A stretch of DNA of 64,000 nt from Cinnamomum chago (Eukaryota > Streptophyta > Magnoliopsida > Laurales > Lauraceae), in the NCBI GenBank assembly GCA_038049695.1, contig CP142457.1:61252501-61316500 (forward strand), given 5' to 3'. The notes under the pieces are model-generated. The model made no database searches, was not told where the DNA came from, and saw only the letters and a list, made by a program, of their open reading frames with translations. How positions within the stretch are numbered: position 1 is the first letter of the stretch; each line of letters opens with the position of its first letter. Shown here piece by piece: positions 28,986 through 41,613 of this stretch. The translations under genes were made by a program, and so were the position numbers.

Positions 28986-30861
28986 TCAGTTGAGAAGCTC
29001 CTCCTCTGTGCAAACGTGTGGATCAGATACATTGCTGCTCGTCATCTTAAGATTCTGTTGATGATAGACTTGTCTTAGCCTCTCTACTTCCTTCTTCAGA
29101 GCTTCTTGGTGAGCTGCATTTTACAGACAAAAACAGACCCATCAATTATCACTACTAAGGCAACACATATTTACCTCAAGATTATTTCCACAGTGTCCAG
29201 TCCAAATAATGCGCCTGTACGTTAAGCAACCCCACTACAACTAATTCCTAAAGCCATGGAAAAGGTGGGTGATAGCGACCAAGCTTTTTCATTTTTTGCT
29301 TACTCTACTGTAGTTGGGTCTTATGTGCTTTCCTTAGTAAATGAAAATTCAAGCACACACTTTTAAACTTTCAAGTGAATGCAGATTCTTTTTTGTGAAA
29401 ATGGAATGGAGCTTTAGCCCCATATGAGCTATAAAGTATATAGCAGCCATGTTTACTAGCATTTTCATCCAGACTATTGAGGCATTGATGAAAAACAAAG
29501 TAAAAAAGGATAACTGCGAGTACACACCCATCTGCAGCATTAAAGCCCATTAGGTGTACATGACATGAAAATATTGTATGCAAAAGGGTTATTCCAAGCT
29601 AGCCAATACAAAATGATGTCACTGAGAATTAGAGAACCTTTAAAGATTTCTTAACCCTATTCAGATGACATGTAAAGAGTACAAGCGCAATGGAATTGTG
29701 TTCTCCATTATACGTAACATAGAAAGCAATTAATTGTACTACTACCATGTAGACAAGGTAAATGAGTAGAAGAAAGGGATTAGTTAATTTAGTTCAATTA
29801 ATGCAACTTAAGTACTTACCATCCTTGAAAATCTTGTCTTGGGCGAGGGCGGCAATTCGCTGCTTAAGGGTGCTATTGTCCACATTAAGAACCAAGCGTT
29901 GGTGATCAAGGAATGCCACTCGAGGTGACAATACTGATACTTCACTCTTCATGAGCCAAAGATTATAACACAATTAGAGTTAAGTAAGGAGAAATAAGTT
30001 GAATTACTATAATTTTCCAATGGACTTCGCTGTACAATTGAGATCCAATGTAAAAAATCAGCTTTAGCTCAAATCATATGGGAAGTTTCACATTCTTTAG
30101 AACTTGAATTATTCCACAAAGTACCTGCAACGATGTGACGCTGCGTTCTAGCTCGGAAATGTATTGTAGCTTCCTGACTCTAGATCTTTGCGCGGATTGC
30201 CGATTTGCTAAGATCCTAAACGACCCAAATCAAAATCCAAGTATCATTCTATTGCAGATAGAGAACTAGATGAGGAATAGAGAATAATAAGCTTCTATGA
30301 TTGTCTGATCAATGATCGAACCAGTTTGTAGCTGCATTACCTCTTGACCCTCTTAGGGTCCACGATCTGTTCGATCTGCTCTCCTCCACCGGTCAATGGT
30401 GCAACGTCCACTTGTGGGTCTTGTTTGATTTCACTTTGGACCTCTGATTCATTTCGAACCGGTTGATCAGTCGCCACCAGCTTCACATCATTGATGCTAT
30501 TATGATCTGATATTGGTGAGGATGGATTCGACGAGGAGGCTGTGGGGGGCGCTGCCATTGAGATGTCATTGGAGAACATGGACATGAGTTGTTCATCATC
30601 CAACCGGTCGAATTCATTGGTCCCGGCCTTAGTGGTGCTCTGGCATTCCTCCACCAATGGCGCTTCGAGGAAGGCGATCGAATCGCTCACCGACCTCCGG
30701 TGGGAACCTCTCTTCGCAGACGAGAAGTCAAGGAATTCCTCCACCCATGAAGGTCGTTGAGTGGTGTTGGGAGCCAAGTTCCCCATAGAGGGGGCTCTTT
30801 GGTGAGGAAAATTAGGCCAGTTTTGGGTCATGTTTGGGATTTTAGGGGGCAATTGTGCCAT
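28986..30861 (-). CDS. bZIP61: bZIP transcription factor, bZIP34/bZIP61 type
   Basis: Sequence-specific DNA-binding regulator in the nucleus. Four exons join in phase: 30341-30861, 30125-30215, 29820-29946 and 28986-29113, giving 288 residues. It starts MAQLPPKIPNMTQNWPNFP and has RGSHRRSVSDSIAFLE, both hallmarks of Arabidopsis bZIP34/61 as I recall them. The basic region KRVKRILANRQSAQRSRVRK has the N-x7-R pattern (Asn178, Arg186). Zipper leucines fall at 196, 203, 210, 217 and 224, and the C-terminal coil AALAQDKIFKDAHQEALKKE follows. Pro212 breaks the third heptad; in the Arabidopsis pair this proline is reported to disfavour homodimers and promote heterodimers. Those homologues act in pollen development. 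The start is the family start. Orthology to 34 versus 61 cannot be split from this sequence. Confidence 0.95.
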
Positions 30862-31450
30862 TATAGAGCAAATGATAATACAAGTTTAAACAAGTAAAAA
30901 CAAAACTAACCAGCAAACAACACTAGGATGTCGCTCACAAGTATTTGAATGAAAGTAGGAAGATCACTGCATACATCATAACTATGAATAATGAAAATGG
31001 TTTGTAGCTCATACTCTTAACCAAACAACCAATGCAAGAGAGAGATCACTCTACTAAAAGACCTCAGCTTTAGAAGAATGGGGGATTGGTGTTAGCTCTA
31101 AGAACACAAACCAATACAATGGACATGTCCAGCCTCTATTTAAAGTAGTGAAACCCACATCATCATGATCATCATGGCTTTGAAAGATGGAAATGGGTAG
31201 TGTGTCTTTCAATCACTTTGAACCACCTTGTTCTCTAAATCTTTTTAAATGTGGGTGTGGTTTCTTCTCTTTTGTTTTGGTTTTGTGAGGGAAAGATTTG
31301 GAATGAGATGGGTCACATGGGAGGACAGCTAGCTACAGCTGGGGTGGGGTGGGTTTGAGATCAACGGTTTTACAAGGAAAGTTGCAGTAGTTTAATAACC
31401 GGTGGAATAAGAGACCACGTGGGCAGGGCACAAGGCCAACCATCTTAATT
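30862..31450 (-). promoter_or_regulatory. bZIP gene 5' leader and promoter region
   Basis: Immediately upstream of the ATG. On the coding strand a weak TATA-like CTTTAAATAG lies at 31136-31145, about 280 bp before the ATG. No further site can be supported. The assignment is positional only. Confidence 0.3.
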
Positions 31451-34400
31451 GGATCGGTACCGGATAATCATCCTGCTAATTTTATTATCTTTAACTGATT
31501 GATTGGGAGGAATCAAATCAAATCCAATTGTGTTATTTTTATCCCTTGTATTCCACACTCTCATAGCAAACGCGGCTTCATTAGATGCTGAGTATTGTCT
31601 ACTCATTTTTTTGCCGTCCATATGTATCTGATATGGGTGGGACCCACCACCACACTAGGGGGCACATGATAAAGAAAATATTATTTTAGTTTAAATGCAA
31701 CCTAGGTTGTGTTAGGCCAACTTATTCCCATGCCAGTTACACAAGGACAATGGCACATTTGGTTAAGGAGGGACATCAAAATTCTCCCTTTGTAGTGGTA
31801 ACATGGGGCTTAGGATGGCTGGGATCCAGTTCTTGTCAATATGGGGGAGCCTACTGTCACCAGGGCACGGTTAAGGTCGAACACAGGACAAAGTTTGTGA
31901 AATCTACTCACCCCTATTATATCCAAATTGACCTCCAGCTGCATGATAACTGGCTGATCTATACGACCTCAAAATCAATGGTGAAATGGAAAGTTTATCC
32001 TTTCTTGGCAATCAACTTTATGACTTTTGACCAAACTACTGGCAATATCTAATGATCGTGATCTTTGGTATAGATAGATCTGATAATATCCGGGGCCTGA
32101 TAGAGACACTGTCTTATAATGCATTCTTCCTACTGCAGAAACAAGCATTAGAGGATTCAAATAGAGTTTACTGTTTCTAAAAACAGATAGGTCCAACGGA
32201 GTTTTAGCCCCTCCTTCATGGGCCTACAAAATAGATGAGTAGAAGAGATGTGGGATCATCACACACTCTCTCTCATTCTCTCTCTTTGGGGTCTATTATT
32301 GGTGATAAAAGAAAATGGCCAGTGCTAAAAAGGGCCCATTGTGGGTCGGCCTAGTTATGTACACGGCCTACATCTGACATGCATGTATGAAGGTGACGAG
32401 AGTAAACATTTGTTGCAAATGGGCACGAACGCACAGCCGACCACAATGCAAATTGCAATACACTTACTTTTGTGCAATCCCAAGTGGGGCAGCTCAGGAC
32501 ATGCACAAGTCACATAAGTAGGCCAGGAGCCCATGTGGGAGTATCAACTCCTCCCGCATTCCCCCATTTGAATATAAGCAGTGCGCTAATTACGGAGGAC
32601 AATCTCTTGCTTCCCTCTTCCATGACTCAAATGATCTTATTGCCAACTCATCCCCTCTATGTATGTCTGGCCTTCCCAAATGATGAGAATTCCATTGGGG
32701 ATAAGCCTAACTCAAGTCTCTTGCCATTTCAAATTGATCTTGGCACACAAGCTTACATGCTTCTCGTGAGTGAGATGTGTGGAACTCGCCTATTGATAAT
32801 CACGACCCTTCATATGCATTAAACACTTTAATAGTCATGTGCTCGATCCTATGGTGGGACCAATTCTAATTGAAGTAAGATTCCGATTAAAATATGTCAT
32901 TGGAGGGGATAACGCTCATTATGAGCAGTCTGAATTATCAATAAGTGGGCCTCATGGTAAAGTATACACATCCTATCCACATGAAGCATGTAAGAGACCA
33001 CTCGGAGGGATCCGGACCCAAAAGCAAAATAGCTAATTGGACTCCCCTTTTCTATTTTAGTCACTTGTTTTACGATGTAGGGGGAGTGTTGAAGAGTTCC
33101 CTCCACCCGTATTGAAAAGTATTTATATTGCCTCTACTAACGCCTCGAGGTTTTCGATAAAGAAATTTAAGAGGTATCACATATATTTTGGGCTTTTTTT
33201 TGGTGAAAATTTTGTTTAATTATTTAGATGAGCTCTATATATAGATTATTTGATGGGCCCAGAGAATTCTTTAAAGCCTGCCCATTATGCTAATTTGTCT
33301 TTCTGGTGGGAAAAAAAAAAAAAAAAGGAGGTTATCATTGCTAACGTAGAATTAGGTCCATGAGGGTGGCCATGATCAAGGGCATGTGACCGTATCCATA
33401 TATAAATGTGGTACGTATGTACATTAAATTCAGTAGCGTCCTTGGCAGGCAAGAATCTAGATCATCCTACAAATTTAAAATATAAAGATATTATCAATAT
33501 TTTAGTTATTGTTGTCAGTTGTCTTGCAAGGAAGCTTTTTGCTCTTCTGTGGTAGATTTGTTCATCTGTGACCTATAGTGGATTTAAGTGGCTCTCATAG
33601 ACCTTGGTGGGGATGATCATATGAAAGAAAAAAAAAATCTTACTGTGAACATAAGGTAGTTGAAGTCTTGTACATATCTTAAATAGCCAAGAAACTGGTT
33701 ATAATGTTATATCATCATAATGTTCTAAATATCCCTCTCTGTTGCTGTAGCAGTGAGCAACAATTCAAATATGAGGGCCCATTGGACCCTTGATACTTGG
33801 TTGGCCGGTTTCTTGCAGTGCAGTCCACTTCCCATTAATTGGCTAGAGAAGACAGACCCAAAAAAAATGAACACACAACAACAATAACAACAAAAAGAAC
33901 AAAAAAAAAAGGATTTTCTTACCACAAAAGTTGATATTATCTCAGAGGGATAGGGTCTCTACTGTGTCTAAGCCCCCTGGGGTGTGGGTACCAAAAATAT
34001 AAAAATAACAAAAACCTCACAAAAGTGTTAATTTATTGATTCCATGTATCTTGTCCCTAGAATGCTTGTCACCAAACCTGCCAATCTGACCCAAAATTAA
34101 TCTGGCGTTCTAGTCTTGGTTTGGCATTTTTTACACAAATAATAAATAAGCCTGATTCAACACAATAAGCCCAATTCAAGTTGAGTCCATAGATGTCATT
34201 GGTCTCAACCCAATCTGAATTTACTGCTTAACCCATCAATTTATCCTGTACCCGACTAAAGATTCCAAGGTTAATTTGTGTCCACATATCCAACCCAAAT
34301 AATAAATGAGGATCTGTTACATTGTTACCATAAGATGTCAGCCTGATCTGACTCAACCCTACCCGTCCCCTCCCATTGCCATCCCTTCCAATAGCATCAC

Positions 34401-36980
34401 TAGCTGTAGGCTTTTTCTAAAGAAATGGAATTTTTTTTTTCTCCATGACATGTATTCATCTATTATTTTTCTTTGCTTTTTAGCTAGTAAGGCAATGTTT
34501 ATGTAGCCAATTTCTATGGAAAATGTGAGGATTGCAAAAATTATTTACCACGCTTTGATAAAACTATATTTAGTGTAGTGACTTTTATTCGTGAAAAAGC
34601 ATAAAAATGTGCTAAATTTTACGTGACTCCCTTTGAAAATGAGTTCATGCGAGGGTAATTTTTTTTTTTTTTCACCACCAAAGTGCATTCCACCACATAG
34701 ACACAAACGTGCATGATGGGGTTCACATGAGATGCAAAGATAGAATGAGATGGACAGCTAGATAAGGCTGGGATGTGGATTAATTTGTTGTTATTTAATC
34801 AATGGTGCAATCAGAACCCACGTGTTGACATGACCTTGGCTTTGGCATAGGGAGCAGCCATCCACACATAGGTCTAAATATATGTGTATTTTTTTATCTT
34901 GTAAATGCAAATGGGCATGTATGGGGGCTGTATTGTTTTGGGACCTTGGGGTGAGCTGTGAGAAAAAAAAAGGGCATTTGTTTGGGCATCATATGCCTTC
35001 TCAGTTCTCCCCATGTGCACTGTTTGTACTGCCCCAGCCATCCTTTTCCTGTCTCTGGTCCATGGTGACAAGTCTCACAACATGTGGGGAAACATCTCTT
35101 TTCTTCATCGTCGCTCTCAAAGTCTTTTAATGAGTGTGTTTGGCTATTTTCATCACTATTTTTGGCTAAAAATGCTACTTTTTTTCAAGTAATAACAAAA
35201 TCAAAAGGTGCTTTGCTCCTCATTTCGGTGTCATGTAGATTTCCTGTTCGTCTCATTTCTCCTCCTTATCTACTTTTGTGGCATAGTTTTCATTACTTTT
35301 AGGGCTTATCTATGTAACCCGTGGATTTTTTTATCTGTAACAGTAATTTATATTAAGTACTTAAAAAAAAAGGTATAACCATTAAAAAGAAGAAAAAATA
35401 CGTAGATATTAGAGCTAAATACCCAAACAAAAATAACAAATTATAAAGGACCAAACAAAGTTATATATCTTTCTAATCCCAATTTAACTAAAGCATCAGT
35501 CATGTTATTCGTCGACCGATACACATGATGAAATTCATGAGTCATGAACATTCAAAGATGAGGATCAAGTCTTGATTTCATTGAAAATGAATAATTGAAA
35601 TTTCCATGGACTCTTCTCCGAACAAGACATCCAATAAATTGTATTTGAAGTATGAGAGAAGGTGGCTTCATACTACATTTTCCTCTCTTATAAGGAAAAA
35701 TCATATGGGAATTTGATTTTTTAAATCTTTTCTTCAGAGAGTCCTACTACACCAAACATTATTGAAGCTTTAGCATTGAATCGCTTGAAAATAAAAGTTC
35801 CACCTCCACAAAACAAATATCTTCCACCAAAGTGTCTTAAAGAAAAGCAGCAGCAAAATAGAATGGATGGCTTCTCAATTTTAATCTTGGTAGAGAAATA
35901 TCTTTCTTCTTTTGATATAAAAAAAAAATACCATTCTCATATGTGTTCATAAAATCCAAGCATCCATATGCAGCCTAAGCTTTTTAATTTATTCCATATG
36001 AAAATGCACAACTTCCTTTCCCACTATGCCAATTTCATAAATAATGATCCTATGCCCTATGTGTCAGTGATCCACAGGTTTAATTGATGGGACCCTATGC
36101 TCCAAAACTAATCTAGATTTTGAAGATTGTAGTATTTTTTCCTGGTGTGTATTTCTAAAGGGTTTTTCATATTTAACATATTCTTACTTAGTATATATGA
36201 CTCTCTATTATATAATTGGGTTCATGTGGGTTTTGAGTAGGAGGTTCCTGCAATTGTAGGGTACCGTACAAAGAGAGAAATAATGAAGGACGGTTGATTT
36301 GGTGAGAAGGGAAGAATCCTTGCATGTGGAGGAGAACGAGAAAAGACATACTTGCTTGAGAAGAGAAAGAGAGGCCAAACACAACGCATGTGTTAAGGGG
36401 CACCACTTTGTACTGTCTTTGTGGTACAAGCTGTCTGCTACTCTTTTCTTACTTAATTAGGCTGTGGTCAACTTGATGCTTCTTGTGGGTGCACTCAATA
36501 CCTCCTCTGCCCCCACCCACCCACTCCCCCATCCCCCACCGGTCTCACTCTTAAAAAATGATATATACCTACACTTAAAAGAGGGCTTAAGTGGGATACC
36601 ATTCTACCAATAAAAAAAGGAAAATAATCAGGTAAGAACAGTAAGAAAAAGGAAAATAATCCAAACCTTGTAATGGATGAGGACACCACGTTTGGCATCA
36701 ATGCGAATGAGTTTGACCGTTAGATCGATTATATAATCATATGAACAGGCTAGGTTTGCCGGCCATAAAAAAATTCTCACGGAGTCTGAATTCTCACCGG
36801 ATCAAATCCCATAAAAAAAAGGGATACCGGGATTTTCGTAGTCGCCCATTGGTTTAATGTAACTGAATTTTTTTAGAGTTCTAAGAAATATATTTTTAAA
36901 AAGGTATAAATTGAAGAAGAAAATGGTTAATAATCATAAAATTCTTCAATTACTAAAAATGATCATTAAATAAACTCTTT
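31451..36980. other. Spacer between bZIP and the helicase, first part
   Basis: No gene was recognised. It is AT-rich, with short homopolymer runs (A at 33311-33326, T at 34429-34440 and 34660-34672) and open frames under 120 codons that match no family known to me. GTGGGCC/GGGCCCAC words are frequent, as in other plant repeats. Confidence 0.45.
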
Positions 36981-37189
36981 TTACGACATGTTTGTTTGGA
37001 GGAAATTTTTATGGGACTTATATATGTTCGAGATTTTGTTTCAATAATGTCAATTGCTGCCTCCTAACATTGAGATGTCCTATTTAACTAGTGAGATTCC
37101 AAAACTCCAACCTTCTGGATTGTCACTTCCCACTTTTCTCCAAAAATTCATTTCCAAGTGTTTATTTGGGACAACATTTGAAGAGTTTT

Positions 37190-37440
37190 TATATTCCCCA
37201 GATAGGCGTCCTTGTTAATTCCTATAAGCAAACAAATAAACCCGATAGAAAATGAATAATGGGAAAATGAGAAATGAATACCAAAACGACCCAAGTAAAT
37301 AAAATGGTAAGAAAGTACGCAAGAGTCAGTTACTTTTTTTTCACCTTATATCTTTCACCGCTCACCTCTTTATTGTTCCTTAGTTTTGACCCCATTTGAC
37401 CATGAATTCCTAGGAATTCAACTACATGCAGATACACTGG
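37190..37440. repeat. MITE family 1, right part of another copy
   Basis: Shares GAAATGAATACC, GACCCAAGTAA and the block CACCTTATATCTTTCACC...TTTGACCATGAATTCCTAGG with the copies at 1-249 and 45621-46000. A possible left end (TGTTTGTTTGGAGGAAATTT) lies near 36990. Confidence 0.5.
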
Positions 37441-38099
37441 CCCTTGGACTAATGAAGTTAAATATTCTTTACAAAGAATTACCAAGATTATTAATAAATA
37501 TACTATCTCAAATTCAGCATACTTTTTAAACGTCAGCAAATAGGATCGGATGCTAATGATTTTTATTAACTTTGAATCTTAGTTACTGGGTATGGGCATT
37601 ATCAAAAGTATCATTCATGAGAACTCTCGATTTTCAAAAAATATTGATATCTTTTCAAATTTGGGATCATTCTCTGGATATTATTGGAAAATGTCACAGA
37701 AACTAAATTAATTTTGATGTTAGTGATAAAGAATGCAAGATATATATAAAAAGTAGTTAAAGACTATTTTATAAATTTCCCTATTTTCCATTTTTATTCT
37801 AGTATTATCAATATTTCCTTGTAATTTTTTTCAGTATTGGTCATATTTTAAATATACTATCATATTCTGCCAAAATGTCATTCAAGATAAATTACAGGAT
37901 TTATTTTTTTTAACGCACTGTGGCCCCTTTTGACCAAAATAATTCCTACGGGCCCTAGAGAAAAAGCCGGATAAAATCCCGGTGGCCCTAGTGTCGTAGT
38001 ACAGTTTCTTTAAAGGAAGTTATTGTGAGATTTCCAAAATGTCCCATATCTGTGACAGTGGTTGTGGTTCTAAAGAAATTAATAGGATCCTAAGTTCTT

Positions 38100-39330
38100 T
38101 CAGCTGGATTGGGTTGAGCCAGAGGGCCGGGCCTAGCTTGAGCGGTTGATCAAATCACCTGACAGCTAGATTCAGAATTACAGGTTGCAAGCTCTGACTA
38201 CATTATGAAAACTCGGAAACTCAGCTCAAGTCACCGAGTTGAGCCACTCGACCATTTGACCGAGTTAGTACTTGCCTAGACCCGAATATAAGTTCAACTT
38301 GGGCATTTGGGCTGGATCTAAGTTGGAAAGCAGGCTTTATTAAAGTCTGCTAGGCTTTAGAGCTATTGGCAAGAATCAGCCTAACATGCCCCAGTTTCTT
38401 ACACCGCATATGGGCTCTCAGATGGCTGATATTTCAGGCAATGCTGTGAAAATGGTCCTGTGTGGGGCTCAATAACAAAGCAGGTTGGTCAAGGCCATGG
38501 TTGACATGTTGAACATAACTGGGCCTGGCCTTTGCAAATGAGCCAGATCGGACCGAGCTTTTAAATCAAGGGGGTTGCATTGCATCCGAGCCAACATATT
38601 AACCAATAATTAAATGGACTGGGTTTGGACATGCTTTGGCACAGACCCGACTAGCCCAATTCATGGGCCACCCTACCCATTTATCTTCCAGATTGTGCGA
38701 CAAGATTGTTACAGAACAGTGAAGTCGAGGTGGAAATTAGAGTTGTCAAATGGCCAGTTCAACCAGGGCCTAGGATTGCCGAAGCCCTACAATCAACATA
38801 TGCAAACCAAGCCCTGTGGAGCATGACCCTTTTAAGGAGGTTTCCAAATCTACTCAAGGCAACCGCCCCCACAACCTAAAATGTGGGTCCGCCCGCCCCC
38901 ACAATTGAGTCCACCAATCAAGATCTACCGAGTCACCGCGGGCAGCCTACCATGCATTACGGCAAAGGTTGCCAACGATGACGTAGCGGATTGTGATTGG
39001 TCCAGTCACGATCACTGTGGGGAAAATCCTCCGATTCCATACATCCAACCCAACACCCCCAAGTCGATCCCCACCATCAACACTACACTTAGGAATTGAT
39101 CTCGACTTATTTAAGGAGTGGCAAAGCGTAACCTGCTTAATTTGACCTGCATTAAAACAGTCAAGTGAATCGGACTCGCATTTAAACAGGTTGGAACTGG
39201 GTCAACCCGCATAATGCATATACTCATTTATATTTCTCATACTATGAAGACTAGCTAAAGAGGGCCGGGCATAGTTTGGATAATTAAGAGGGCATTTGGA
39301 TAGTGAAGCTTTCAATCTATTCATGCCAGC
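38100..39330. other. Spacer with GGGCC-rich degenerate repeats
   Basis: Several blocks rich in GGGCCGGGCC, GGTTGGG and their complements. Similar blocks occur at 25590-25740, 26680-26830, 39340-39640 and 57400-57560, so they belong to dispersed repeats rather than to a gene or CpG island. Confidence 0.5.
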
Positions 39331-39331
39331 C

Positions 39332-39640
39332 TAAGTGTTCATGGGCCAGTCCGGCTTGAGGCAATGCAGGGCCAGCTCACCTTTAGAAACACGGGCTTAT
39401 ACATGGGCCAAGCCCGACATGGGCCTTAAGTGCCTTGCCTTAGTCCGGCATTTGATCAATTGGGCAAGTCTGGGCTTTCTATCACCTTTTTGGGCTTTAT
39501 AATTACTATTCTGGGTAAATAAGGCATCTACATGTTTACTTATTTGGTCCGGGTCGGGCCAGGCTTTGGGTTTTTATCATTTGATCCAAGCCTAAACAAG
39601 CCAAAATTTTAAATCCAGACCAGGCCCTCAAGCACCCCTA
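39332..39640. mobile_element. Candidate hAT-like element (309 bp)
   Basis: Left end TAAGTGTTCATGGGCC; the reverse complement of the right end is TAGGGGTGCTTGAGGGCC, so the ends are imperfect inverted copies. CAGCCTA and CAGGCTA at the two borders may be target copies that overlap the ends. No coding capacity. Confidence 0.4.
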
Positions 39641-39825
39641 CAGGCTACACTGCTTATGTCGAATGAATGGTAATTCGTTAATTTTCCATCTACTGCCATG
39701 CGCAATCTACTCACCTATTTACTTAATTGACTGATTATTTGTTGAACTCACGACCATTGCTGATGATTATTTGTTAAAACTATGGTATATTTTTTCCTAG
39801 TGGTTATGGCTCTGAATGGTTTAAT

Positions 39826-40214
39826 TAGGATGTAAATGGGTCCCCGATTCTCCGATTACCCGGAGGTTTCGACCCGTTAAAAATCGGGCCTAGGTCCTTA
39901 TTTAGGCCCCGTTAAGTAAATGGGTCAGGGTTCGGTTCCACCTTGGTTCGGACCCGGGACCCGAGACCCAACATATTACCTCAATTTTCGAAAATCTATC
40001 CTAAAAACCATATATATTTTTTAAATATTATTCTCTACCTAGACCCAAATCCGAATCCAGACCCGTCTCATATAAGGTTCTGATTTTGGTTCTAGAGTCA
40101 AGAAATCAGTTCCGAAACAGTTCTGGGTCCAATTCCGATTCCACGCTCTCCTTAACAGTTCCGATTCCGAGTCCACCATGGATTTAGACCGGAACCGACT
40201 TGTTTACGACCCTA
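39826..40214. mobile_element. hAT-like non-autonomous element with 8-bp target duplication
   Basis: The 389-bp element starts TAGGATGTAAATGGGTCCCC and ends CTTGTTTACGACCCTA. It is flanked by GGTTTAAT (39818-39825) and AGTTTAAT (40215-40222), seven of eight identical. An 8-bp duplication plus TAGG-type ends is the hAT pattern. The interior is full of CCGATTC/GACCC words and encodes nothing. Confidence 0.65.
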
Positions 40215-40222
40215 AGTTTAAT

Positions 40223-41590
40223 CCATCCAAACATTCTTTCTGCCGAATGGTTTGAGCCTGCATGGTTCAGGGTCTAATGTACAAGAAGTCAGAAATTCAA
40301 CTTTGGTAACTTAGTTCCCTTACTTGGCCAAGTTTGACAGTGTACTGAGCTGCACTCTCGGCCTCAGTATATATTCTAAGTCTACTTGTTCAACTCCCCT
40401 TTGGCTGGGGTACCCAAAAACAAAACAAAATTCTACTTGCTCAACTTCTGCACTTGGGCTTTTAGAACTAGATTGCTAGGGATTTGAATTGTAAAAAGTT
40501 CTAAACCTAACGATGATAAAAAGTTTACCTAGAATTTAAATAAAATACAAAATTAATATAAATTTAAGATAAAAGTTATCAAAATTAAAAGAAGAGATGT
40601 ATATTTTTTTTTTCTGATTTTAAGGGTATATAAAAAATTATAAATAGGGAAAAGTTTGCAGATCACGTTGACATATAAAAATTTAAAATAAACAAACATC
40701 TATTGTTATTGGCATATGATAAGACTTAAAAAAACTAATGATACATTTGTGCGATATCTGTCAAAATCCCTATAAGAAGAAAGTTAATTTCAATTCTCAT
40801 TGAGCCCACTGTTAATTTGATTTCTTGTAAGACACAATTAAATGTATATAAAATGGAGCAAAAATGAAAAATCATTGAAATACGAATATAATAAGAATGG
40901 AAATGGAGAAACAACATGTAAAAAAAGATCCTCATAATGAGAATATTGATTTCGACTCTTGATGATGATGATTAATGAATACAATAAAAATAAAGAAATT
41001 ATAAATCTAAAAGGCCAGCTTTACTAAGTTAAAAAAAAACATTCTTACAATAAAATGAAGTCATTGATCTTAACCAATCTCTCAATTTCTATTTTCAACC
41101 GTTTTGATCTTCATATTTTGTGGACGTGGATATGTTAAATTGTGTGAACAATATAGCGTGTATTTCTATATGATAGCCATGGCATGAATTAATTCTTTTC
41201 TCTCTCATATGGTTAAGGCTTCTATCACGTCTATAACAATTTACTAACATAATAACCCGTACTCAATGAAGTATCTCCATACATTACAGGATAAACAATT
41301 GTACATTAAAAATGCTATAAAAGCACCTCTTTATACCGAGCAAGTTGTACGAAATAGAAATAAGAGATGTGAAACGAAAAAAAGAATAGAACAAATGGGG
41401 GTAGAAGAGAGTTTTGACAAAAACTAAATAATTAAAATTTTAAAAAGTGAAAATTAGACCAATGCTATGATGAGAAAAAGATATGAATGCGTAGTTGAGA
41501 TAAGTAGCTGAGACTTGAGAGAGAGAGTGCAACATTTAAACAAAAAAACATACTTGTGGGTCAAAATTAAAGCAAAAATCCTTTTTTTTT
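40223..41590. other. Spacer left of the foldback elements
   Basis: AT-rich, no gene recognised, no clear repeat beyond homopolymer runs (T at 41581-41590 and 41600-41612). Confidence 0.45.
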
Positions 41591-41613
41591 TACCCTTTGT
41601 TTTTTTTTTTTTA

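Noticed and set aside
31750..32052. 100-codon open frame
   Set aside because: No signature, no splice partner exons and composition like the spacer.
32472..32822. 116-codon open frame
   Set aside because: No recognised motif and no neighbouring exon; treated as chance.
38100..40210. GC-rich blocks that could be a CpG island or structural RNA
   Set aside because: They are GGGCC/GGTTGGG repeat words found at several sites, with transposon-like ends nearby.
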